From Candidatus Bipolaricaulota bacterium (lineage in GTDB: Bacteria > Bipolaricaulota > Bipolaricaulia > RBG-16-55-9), in the NCBI GenBank assembly GCA_027021605.1, contig JALUUA010000239.1, forward strand, positions 1 to 7,746: a DNA stretch of 7,746 nt. The letters are read 5' to 3'. A model generated the notes under the pieces. That model was not told where the DNA came from. It searched no databases and saw only the letters and a list, made by a program, of their open reading frames with translations. Numbering within the stretch: the stretch's first letter is position 1; the number at the start of each line of letters is the position of its first letter. A program made the translations under genes and the position numbers. Positions 1 to 5,486 of the stretch are shown in pieces.

Positions 1-954
1 GTAGCCGTAGGGGGTCTCCAGCGCCCGGGCCCCCGCCTCGATCGCCCCGAGCTTTTCCAGGGGGACGTCCTCGGGAGTCAGATAGGCCAGCAGGTGAAGC
101 CCGTCGGAGGCGATGCCCCCAATTTGCCCCCGGGCGTCGAGCGCGATCGCGGGGAAGTCCCGCTCCTCGTCCCAGAGTTTTTCCCAAAGGGCCTCGACCA
201 ACCCGCGGGCGTGCGCTTGGAGGGTTTCGGCGCTCTCCCCCAGGGAGAAGCCCTGGGCTGCCAACGAGGCGGCCGAGCGCAGCGCGGCGACCGCCTGGGC
301 TTGCACCAGGGCGTAGGCCACGGGGTAATGGGGGTCCTCGCGCCCCGGTAGATGGGAATCTTTCCAGTAGGTGGCCCGCAGCGCGTAGCGCTCCGCGCCG
401 CAGCCTGAGGGGTCTTCCCAATAGAGCCCGTCCCGAACGCGCGAGAGCACGTAGCGCAATGCCGCTGCAAGCTCTTGTTCGTGATTGCTAAGCAGGGTCC
501 GATCGCCCGTGAGGCTGGGGTACTCGCCCGCGGCGATGAGCAAGAGGGGGGAGACGTCGCAGGCGTTGTAGTGCGTGAGGAGCCCGCGGATCTCCACGCG
601 GGCGTACTCATGGAGCCCCCGGCCCGGCTCCTCCCCCGTGTGGGGGTCATAGCGCTTCCCCAGGGTCTTGCAGACGAAGATCAGCACGTCTTTCAAGAGG
701 GAGGGCTCGCGGAGCATGAGGGCCGCAAGCAAAAGATCCCGCCCGAAGAGGCCGAAGCGCACCTTCCCGCCTTGGAGCCCGGCGTGGTAGAGTTGAAGGG
801 TCTCCCCATCAAGCGAGACGGAGACCCGCAGGCGCTCGAGGGCGCTACGGGCGGGGGCTCGCAGCGCCTCCACTGCCTCCACCGACTCCAAGGAAACGCC
901 CCGGAGCCCCGAGACCCCTTGCGGAACGCGCGCGTTGGCATCGGAAGCCCGCAT
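1..954 (-). CDS. Amylo-alpha-1,6-glucosidase-like glycoside hydrolase, 3' part missing
   Basis: An open frame of 318 codons runs from an ATG at 954 off the left edge without a stop, so the C-terminus is not seen. It resembles the (alpha/alpha)6-barrel domain of glycogen-debranching/amylo-alpha-1,6-glucosidase proteins. FGRD at residues 70-73 and TGEEPGRGLHE at 106-116 match the family's early conserved blocks. The stretch HYNACDVSPLLLIAAGEY (128-145) fits its aromatic-acidic block. YWKDS at 196-200 matches the family WKDS motif, where an acidic residue is expected to take part in catalysis. The visible part ends in TPYGY (314-318), which normally precedes the last conserved blocks. A TAG in frame at 969-967 fixes the start at or after 954. 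There is no Shine-Dalgarno sequence, and a -10-like box lies only 9 bases upstream. The family is clear but the substrate is not: glycogen branches, or a small glucoside as in GH63 glucosylglycerate/mannosylglycerate hydrolases, are alternatives. Lying divergent from sucrose-phosphate synthase favours a role in glucoside or storage-sugar turnover. Confidence 0.8.
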   Translation of the reverse strand, partial: MRASDANARVPQGVSGLRGVSLESVEAVEALRAPARSALERLRVSVSLDGETLQLYHAGLQGGKVRFGLFGRDLLLAALMLREPSLLKDVLIFVCKTLGKRYDPHTGEEPGRGLHEYARVEIRGLLTHYNACDVSPLLLIAAGEYPSLTGDRTLLSNHEQELAAALRYVLSRVRDGLYWEDPSGCGAERYALRATYWKDSHLPGREDPHYPVAYALVQAQAVAALRSAASLAAQGFSLGESAETLQAHARGLVEALWEKLWDEERDFPAIALDARGQIGGIASDGLHLLAYLTPEDVPLEKLGAIEAGARALETPYGY

Positions 955-963
955 GATGGAGAG

Positions 964-992
964 ATTCTAGGCGCTTGCTCCCCCGGGGGCAA
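964..992 (-). promoter_or_regulatory. Candidate sigma-70-type promoter of the glycoside hydrolase gene
   Basis: Reading the minus strand, TTGCCC (992-987, 4 of 6 to TTGACA) is followed by a 17-base spacer and TAGAAT (969-964, 5 of 6 to TATAAT). Only 9 bases separate the -10 box from the ATG at 954. A start of transcription 6-7 bases after the box would leave an mRNA leader of about 3-4 bases or none, which explains the missing ribosome site. Seen by eye only; not scored against a genome background. Confidence 0.5.
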
Positions 993-998
993 CTGCGC
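971..998. promoter_or_regulatory. GC-rich dyad in the divergent spacer, candidate operator
   Basis: A 28-base dyad of the form GCGC-N5-CCCCCGGGGG-N5-GCGC is centred between 984 and 985. The outer four and inner five bases of each half match exactly, while the five between do not. It lies over the -35 and spacer of the candidate hydrolase promoter and over the -35 of the possible synthase promoter, so a protein bound here could affect both directions. GC-rich DNA yields short G/C palindromes by chance, so function is inferred. Confidence 0.35.
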
Positions 999-1004
999 CA
1001 CAAT
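975..1004 (+). promoter_or_regulatory. Possible weak promoter of the synthase-kinase operon
   Basis: TTGCTC (975-980) and CACAAT (999-1004, 4 of 6 to TATAAT) stand 18 bases apart on the plus strand. This would give a leader of roughly 85-90 bases before the ATG at 1099. The match is weak, but no better pair was seen in the spacer. The site interleaves with the opposite-strand promoter. Confidence 0.25.
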
Positions 1005-1085
1005 GGCCCCACGATGGGGCTTGCCCTCCACCCACAGGGGAGGCGCTGCGCGACGAGGGGGAGGGAAGCGAAGCGAAGAAGAAAA

Positions 1086-1094
1086 GGGGAGAGG
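1086..1094 (+). promoter_or_regulatory. Ribosome binding site deciding the synthase start
   Basis: GGGGAGAGG ends four bases before the ATG at 1099. It sits at the end of a purine tract (1055-1094, only two non-purines). It supports 1099 as the start rather than the in-frame upstream extension, which would run antisense through the hydrolase gene. Confidence 0.65.
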
Positions 1095-1098
1095 CCCG

Positions 1099-2595
1099 AT
1101 GCGCATCGCGCTCTTCAACCCGCAGGGGAACTTCGACCCGAAGGACAGCTACTGGACGATGCACCCGGACTTCGGGGGGCAGCTGGTCTACGTGAAGGAG
1201 CTGGCGCTGGCGCTCGAGGGGCTGGGGCACCGGGTGGACATCCTCACCCGTCAAATTCGAGACCCCCGATGGCCGGAGTTCGCCGCGCCCCTGGACGGGT
1301 ATCCCGGCCACCCCCGCGTCCGCATCGTGCGCGTCCCCTGCGGGCCCCCGCGGTTTCTGCCCAAGGAGGAGCTTTGGCCCCACCTCGGGGAGTGGGTCCG
1401 CAGGATCGTAGATTTCTATGAGCACGAGGGGGCGTTCCCCGACGCGGTCGCGGCCCACTACGCCGACGGGGGCCTCGCCGCCGCCCTGTTCCAAGAGCGC
1501 TTGGGCATCCCCTTCACGTTCACGGCCCATTCCCTGGGCGCGCAGAAGATGGACAAGCTGGGGGCCTCCCCCGAGAACCTGGCCGAGCTGGACGCGCGCT
1601 TTCGCTTCGCCCGTCGCTTGGCCGCCGAGCGGGTCGCGATGAGCCACGCCGCCCGCATCGTCACGAGCACCCGGCAGGAACGCTTCGAGCAGTACGCCCA
1701 CCGGGCCTACCGCGGGGCCGTGGACGTCCATAATGATGAAAAATTCGCCGTCATCCCGCCCGGGGTGAACCGCCGGATCTTCACGCCGGAACCCCAACCC
1801 GAGGATGGCGAGGTGGAAGCCCGCATCGAGGAGGCCCTCCGGCGGGACCTCCCGCCGGATCGCCGCGGGCTCCCGCTGGTGCTCAGCTCCAGCCGCCTGG
1901 ACCCGAAGAAGAACGTGCTGGGACTGGTGAAGGCGTTCGCCCGCAGCGCGGAGCTGCGCGCGGCGGCCAACCTGGCGCTCGTCGTGCGGGGGCTCTCCGG
2001 GCTTCGGGACTACGAGCAGGCCCGGCTTTCGGGGACGGAGCGCGCCGCCCTCGACGAACTCGTAGCCTCCATCGAGGAGCACCGCTTGGAGGGGGTCGTC
2101 ACAGCGTTCCCCCTGGAGGGCCAGCGGGAGCTGGCGGCCGCGTATCGGCTGGGGGCGCGTCGGCGCTGGGTCTTCGCGCTCGTCTCGCTCTACGAGCCCT
2201 TCGGGCTGGCCCCCCTGGAGGCGATGAGCTGCGGGCTCCCCGTCGTCGTCACGAAGAACGGCGGCCCCTCCGAGACCCTCGTGGACGAGGAGACGGGCCG
2301 CCGCTACGGGGTCCTCGTGGACCCCGCGGACCCCGAGGACATCGCCCGGGGGCTCCGGGAGCTTCTGGGGGATTCCGACGCGTGGGAGCGCTACCGCCGC
2401 GCGGGCCTCGAGCGCGTGGAGGCGAAGTTCACGTGGGAGCGGACGGCGCAGGGGTACGCCCGCGTCCTCCAAGACGCCCGCGAGCGCGGCCCCGTCCGGG
2501 GACACGTCCCCATACCCCCGTACTTCCGCGAGCCCAAGCCCGAGAACGACCTCCCGCTCGCGTGGCTTCGGAAGCTTTACTTCGGGGAGGGCTAG
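1099..2595 (+). CDS. spsA: Sucrose-phosphate synthase (GT4 glycosyltransferase)
   Basis: A 498-residue cytoplasmic enzyme expected to transfer glucose from UDP-glucose to fructose-6-phosphate, giving sucrose-6-phosphate. The N-terminus FNPQGNFDPKDSYWT (6-20) followed by PDFGGQLVYVKE (23-34) closely matches the Halothermothrix orenii enzyme as I remember it. So do FTAHSLGAQKMDKLG (141-155), the ERVAMSHA region (177-184) and VIPPGVN (218-224). The GT-B fold is complete: a Gly-rich GGQ loop at 26-28, the nucleotide-phosphate motif SRLDPKKN at 265-272 with Arg266 and Lys271, and the retaining-GT EX7E motif Glu366/Glu374 in EPFGLAPLE. Length agrees with stand-alone bacterial synthases, which lack the phosphatase domain of the two-domain forms; a short tail (about 468-498) follows the fold. 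Mannosylfructose-phosphate synthase is a related alternative but its N-terminus fits less well. The gene leads a two-gene operon with the kinase downstream. No sucrose-phosphate phosphatase lies in the window. Confidence 0.93.
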   Translation: MRIALFNPQGNFDPKDSYWTMHPDFGGQLVYVKELALALEGLGHRVDILTRQIRDPRWPEFAAPLDGYPGHPRVRIVRVPCGPPRFLPKEELWPHLGEWVRRIVDFYEHEGAFPDAVAAHYADGGLAAALFQERLGIPFTFTAHSLGAQKMDKLGASPENLAELDARFRFARRLAAERVAMSHAARIVTSTRQERFEQYAHRAYRGAVDVHNDEKFAVIPPGVNRRIFTPEPQPEDGEVEARIEEALRRDLPPDRRGLPLVLSSSRLDPKKNVLGLVKAFARSAELRAAANLALVVRGLSGLRDYEQARLSGTERAALDELVASIEEHRLEGVVTAFPLEGQRELAAAYRLGARRRWVFALVSLYEPFGLAPLEAMSCGLPVVVTKNGGPSETLVDEETGRRYGVLVDPADPEDIARGLRELLGDSDAWERYRRAGLERVEAKFTWERTAQGYARVLQDARERGPVRGHVPIPPYFREPKPENDLPLAWLRKLYFGEG

Positions 2596-2607
2596 GGCCG
2601 GGGAGGG

Positions 2608-2613
2608 AGGAGG
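2608..2613 (+). promoter_or_regulatory. Strong ribosome binding site of the kinase gene
   Basis: A consensus AGGAGG lies nine bases before the ATG at 2623, within the 27-base gap after the synthase stop. No promoter or terminator fits in this gap, so the two genes are probably on one transcript with independent initiation of translation. Confidence 0.7.
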
Positions 2614-2622
2614 AAGAAAGCC

Positions 2623-3267
2623 ATGCGCGGCGACCGCATCTTCGTGGGGGAAGTGCACAAACAACGGGCCGAGGAGCTTGCCGGGCTTCTCGAATCCCGC
2701 CTTTTCGAGAAGTTCGTGGTGGCCATCGCGGGGGAGTCGGGGGCGGGGAAGTCCGCGCTCGCCGTGGCCCTGCGCGACGCCCTCGTCGTGCGCGGCCACC
2801 CCACGGGGATCTTTCAGCAGGACGATTACTTCGTCTTCCCGCCCAAGACGAACCACGAGATGCGCCGCCGCAACCTCGAGCAGGTCGGCCCCTACGAGGT
2901 CAAGCTCGACTTTCTGGACTGCAACCTCCGCTCCTACAAGCGGGGGGAAAACCCCGTCTACAAGCCGCTGGTGCTCTACGAGGAGGATCGCATCACCACA
3001 GAAGAGGTGGACACGTCGGATTGGGAGGCGCTGATCGTGGAGGGGACGTACACGAGCCTCCTGCGCTTCGTCGACTTTCGGGTGTTCATCGACTTGGACT
3101 TTCGGCAGACGCGGGAGGCCCGAAAGCTGCGGGCCCGCGACCGCTGGGAGCCCTTTCTCGAAGAAGTCCTCGAGAGGGAGCACCGGGTGATCGCTCCCCA
3201 CAAGGCCCTCGCCGATGTGGTGATCCCCCCGGACTGGGGGCGGGTCGTCGTTGTGTCTACCCCTTGA
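2623..3267 (+). CDS. Uridine-kinase-like P-loop kinase
   Basis: A 214-residue soluble protein of the uridine kinase/phosphoribulokinase type. A short N-terminal helix region leads into the Walker A loop GESGAGKS (37-44) after the hydrophobic strand FVVAIA. FQQDDYF (64-70) corresponds to the conserved acidic-aromatic D-D-Y segment in this superfamily that contacts the acceptor and magnesium. DFLDCNLRSYKRGE (96-109) resembles the family's D-F-D plus helix block. ALIVEGTYT (136-144) is the typical strand ending in E-G. An Arg-rich lid region follows (161-173), close to R-Q-T-R-E-A-R. True uridine kinases of this length phosphorylate uridine and cytidine; whether this one does is not shown. Coupling to the synthase suggests either upkeep of the UTP/UDP-glucose supply or phosphorylation of a sugar or sugar-derived acceptor. 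Its end overlaps the convergent permease gene by 11 bases. Confidence 0.8.
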   Translation: MRGDRIFVGEVHKQRAEELAGLLESRLFEKFVVAIAGESGAGKSALAVALRDALVVRGHPTGIFQQDDYFVFPPKTNHEMRRRNLEQVGPYEVKLDFLDCNLRSYKRGENPVYKPLVLYEEDRITTEEVDTSDWEALIVEGTYTSLLRFVDFRVFIDLDFRQTREARKLRARDRWEPFLEEVLEREHRVIAPHKALADVVIPPDWGRVVVVSTP

Positions 3268-4120
3268 GCGACCCGGCGAGGATGCCGCGCACGAAGTAGC
3301 GCTGCAGCGAGAAGAAGACGATCAGGGGCACGACCATGGAGATGAACGCCGCGGAGGTGAGCAGCTGCCAGTCCTCCCCGTAGGAGCCGATCATGTTGGC
3401 GATGGTCAGGGTGATCGGCGAGGTCCGCGCCGCCCCGCCCACGAAGATGAGCGCCACGATGAGGTCGTTCCACACCCACAGGAACTGGAAGATCGCCAGC
3501 GAGGCGATGACGGGAACGGAGAGGGGGAGCACCAGGCGGACGAACATGGTCCAGTGGGAGGCGCCGTCGATGGCCGCAGACTCGAACAGCTCCCGGGGCA
3601 GCCCGCCGATGAAGTTGCGCAGCATGTAGACCAACAGGGGCAGCCCGTAGCCCGTGTGCGCCAGCCACAGCCCGAAGAAGGTGCCGTTGATGCCCAGGTT
3701 CACAAACAGGCGCAGCAGGGGGATGAACGTGATCTGTAGCGGGACGACGATCAGGCCGATCACGACCATGAGGAGCACCGTCCGCCCGCGGAAGCGCATC
3801 CAGGCGAAGGCGTAGGCCGCAAAGGCCGCGATGAGAATGGGGAGGATGGTGCTGGGGATGGTGATCTTGAGGCTGTTGAGGAACGAGATCCAGATGTCGT
3901 TCTCGAAGAGCACCTCGCGGTAGTTCTCCAGCGTGAACTGGGTCATCTCGAAGGGGTGGAGGAAGACGGTCCACCACCCGGAGTTGGAGATGGCGCTGCG
4001 CGGGCGAAAAGACGTGATCAGAAGCCCCACCGTCGGCATCAGCCACAGGACGCAGAGCGTCACGATCACCCCGTGCAGCGGGACCGCCGCGAGCGCTCTT
4101 CGCAGGGTTCGCATCAGCAT
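3257..4120 (-). CDS. aglG: ABC sugar transporter permease, MalG/AglG type
   Basis: An inner-membrane permease with about six helices (near residues 14-36, 87-108, 117-138, 148-168, 203-226, 257-279; numbering from the upstream TTG). The cytoplasmic EAA loop ELFESAAIDGASHWTMFVRL (178-197) is where the ATPase docks. NSLKITIP and PILIAAFAAYAFAWMRF (83-111) are close to AglG/GgtD of alpha-glucoside and glucosylglycerol importers. The C-terminus FVRGILAGSLKG (277-288) is typical of MalG-like proteins. The start is ambiguous: TTG at 4123 overlaps the TGA of the upstream permease, and ATG at 4120 shares one base with it. AGGAGG at 4136-4131 lies 7 or 10 bases away. I chose the ATG (287 residues). 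It is the last gene of the importer operon, translationally coupled to its partner. The import substrate is inferred only from family. Confidence 0.92.
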   Translation of the reverse strand: MLMRTLRRALAAVPLHGVIVTLCVLWLMPTVGLLITSFRPRSAISNSGWWTVFLHPFEMTQFTLENYREVLFENDIWISFLNSLKITIPSTILPILIAAFAAYAFAWMRFRGRTVLLMVVIGLIVVPLQITFIPLLRLFVNLGINGTFFGLWLAHTGYGLPLLVYMLRNFIGGLPRELFESAAIDGASHWTMFVRLVLPLSVPVIASLAIFQFLWVWNDLIVALIFVGGAARTSPITLTIANMIGSYGEDWQLLTSAAFISMVVPLIVFFSLQRYFVRGILAGSLKG

Positions 4121-5382
4121 CAACGCATCGCCTCCTGGGCGCGGAAGCGCCGCAGGTTGATGACGATAAAGGGCACGATCAGCAGCATGAGCACGATGGC
4201 CACCGCGCTGGCCTTCCCGTAGCGGGGCGGAAAGCTGTACAGGGTGCGGATCATGTAGTTCGCCAGCACCTCCGTGTCGAAGGCCCCGTTCGTCATCACG
4301 TACACGATGTCAAACGTCTTGAGGACGAAGATGATGATCGTGGTGGTGATGGCTGCGAGGGTGGACTTCATGAAGGGGACGGTCACGTGCCAGAAGACCT
4401 GCCACTCGTTGGCGCCGTCGATGCGGGCGGCCTCGAGCATCTCGCTGGGGATGCCCTTGTACGCCGCCGACAAGACGACCATACAGAACCCGGTCCAGAC
4501 CCAGATCCCTGCCACGATGAGGGCGAGGTTGTTCACCCAGGGCCGCAGGGTGAGCCAGGCTTGCGGCTGGAAGTCGGCCTGATCGAGCACGAAGCGCGCT
4601 CCGAGGGCCAGCAGCAGGCTCACCAGGAAGAGCGGCCCCCAGCGACGATCCTGGGCGCCCACGAGGAGCAGGGCCCCCGCGCCTCCGACGGCCAGCAGGA
4701 ACCAGAGGAACTCCCAGAGGCTCCCCGTGGGGGGACGGGCGACGATCCCGACGGCGTAGAAGAGCCCCAGCAGGAGGAACCCGGCGAGCCCCACCCGGGC
4801 CAGCCCCTCCAGGTGGCGCTCCTCCCGCCAGCGGCGGACGGCTTCTGCGACGACCTTCGCCAGCGCCAGCCCCCAGAAGACCGCCGCGAGGACCCCGAAG
4901 ATCCCCGCGACCAACGTCAGGGCCGCCTGCACCGCGGGGTCGTTCGCCAGGTCCCTCAGCCCCATGAGCAGGCCGTTGAGCAGCCCGATCTGGGGGCGGT
5001 TGGGCGGGCGGTACGCGTAGACGAAGCGCCAGATGATCGAGGCCGCCGTAAACGAGATCGCCATGGGCATGAAGATGACGGACTTCGCCAGGGATTCGTA
5101 CCGAACGCGGTCGAGGAGGACGGCGAGCAGGAGCCCCAGCCCCACCGTGGCCGAGGTCATCACCACGAGCCAGACGAAGTTGTTGCGGAAGGCGATGAGC
5201 ATCCCCCGGTCGTCGAGGAGGTCGAGGTAGTTGGCCAGCCCCACGAAGACGCGGTCCGGGCGGTAGTAGTTCTTGTGCAGGCTGACGAGGAACGTCTCGA
5301 CGGTGGGGTAGACCAGGAAGACCCCCAAGATGAGGAGGGCGGGGGCGAGGTAGAGCCAGGGGACGTACCCGCGCACCTTCAT
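4120..5382 (-). CDS. aglF: ABC sugar transporter permease, MalF/AglF type with extra membrane helices
   Basis: A 420-residue inner-membrane permease. The core matches AglF of alpha-glucoside importers: the N-terminal helix at 10-32, helices at 66-91 and 99-123, and the YRPPNRPQIGLLN block (124-136). PWVNNLALIV (281-290) and AAYKGIPSEMLEAARIDGAN (306-325) form helix and EAA loop, followed by ITTTIIIFVLKTFDIVYVMTNG (345-366) and a last helix at 388-410. Such permeases usually have about 290-340 residues. The excess lies at about 145-272, holding four hydrophobic segments (151-177, 194-215, 222-242, 248-266). The loops predicted to be cytoplasmic are basic (RRWREERH, DRR), so the even number of added helices keeps the EAA loop inside. 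The start ATG at 5382 follows GAGGAG (5394-5389) with six bases between. It shares one base at the stop with the next gene. Confidence 0.92.
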   Translation of the reverse strand: MKVRGYVPWLYLAPALLILGVFLVYPTVETFLVSLHKNYYRPDRVFVGLANYLDLLDDRGMLIAFRNNFVWLVVMTSATVGLGLLLAVLLDRVRYESLAKSVIFMPMAISFTAASIIWRFVYAYRPPNRPQIGLLNGLLMGLRDLANDPAVQAALTLVAGIFGVLAAVFWGLALAKVVAEAVRRWREERHLEGLARVGLAGFLLLGLFYAVGIVARPPTGSLWEFLWFLLAVGGAGALLLVGAQDRRWGPLFLVSLLLALGARFVLDQADFQPQAWLTLRPWVNNLALIVAGIWVWTGFCMVVLSAAYKGIPSEMLEAARIDGANEWQVFWHVTVPFMKSTLAAITTTIIIFVLKTFDIVYVMTNGAFDTEVLANYMIRTLYSFPPRYGKASAVAIVLMLLIVPFIVINLRRFRAQEAMR

Positions 5383-5405
5383 CGCGGTCTCCTCTTCCTC
5401 TCTTC

Positions 5406-5425
5406 TCTCAAGGGTTTCTCAAGGG
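5406..5425. repeat. Two direct copies of TCTCAAGGG, 11-base period
   Basis: TCTCAAGGG at 5406-5414 and again at 5417-5425, separated by two bases. The repeat lies between the GC hairpin and the permease ribosome site. On the minus strand each copy contains TTGAGA, similar to a -35 box, but no -10 box follows, so it is not called a promoter. Confidence 0.5.
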
Positions 5426-5433
5426 GCAGAAAG

Positions 5434-5470
5434 GGAAGCGCGGGGCGGGGCCGGGCCCCGCCCCGCTTCC
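5434..5470 (-). terminator. Strong GC hairpin between binding-protein and permease genes; attenuator-like
   Basis: Two perfectly complementary 13-base arms (5440-5452 and 5454-5466) meet around one central G. The pairing extends through GGAA/TTCC (5434-5437 with 5467-5470) across a two-base bulge. On the minus-strand transcript it begins about 17 bases after the binding-protein stop and is followed only by a pyrimidine run with few U residues (CUUUCUGCCCC). That is not a clean intrinsic terminator. A partial terminator or 3'-end stabiliser, raising binding protein over permease, fits better and is common in binding-protein-first sugar operons. Confidence 0.65.
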
Positions 5471-5486
5471 CCGAAGCGCTGAGGGC

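Noticed and set aside
1006..1020. Small GCCCC/GGGGC hairpin in the synthase leader as a riboswitch or attenuator
   Set aside because: A five-base stem in GC-rich DNA is expected by chance and no larger conserved fold was seen.
475..1098. In-frame upstream extension of the synthase
   Set aside because: It runs antisense through the hydrolase gene and has no family similarity. The ATG at 1099 has a good ribosome site, and the protein from there matches the usual length and N-terminus.
967..3201. A 744-codon minus-strand open frame opposite the synthase and kinase
   Set aside because: It is the antisense shadow of two genes with clear family motifs. Its translation is Pro/Arg/Leu/Gly-rich low-complexity sequence with no recognisable domain, as expected in high-GC DNA.
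3225..3240. CCCCC/GGGGG hairpin near the kinase end as a terminator
   Set aside because: It has only a five-base stem within coding sequence, followed by CGGGTCGTCG with no T-run in either direction.
2976..4046. A minus-strand frame overlapping the AglG-type permease and kinase
   Set aside because: It is an alternate frame of the permease with His/Arg/Pro-rich sequence; the true permease frame has the EAA loop and helices.
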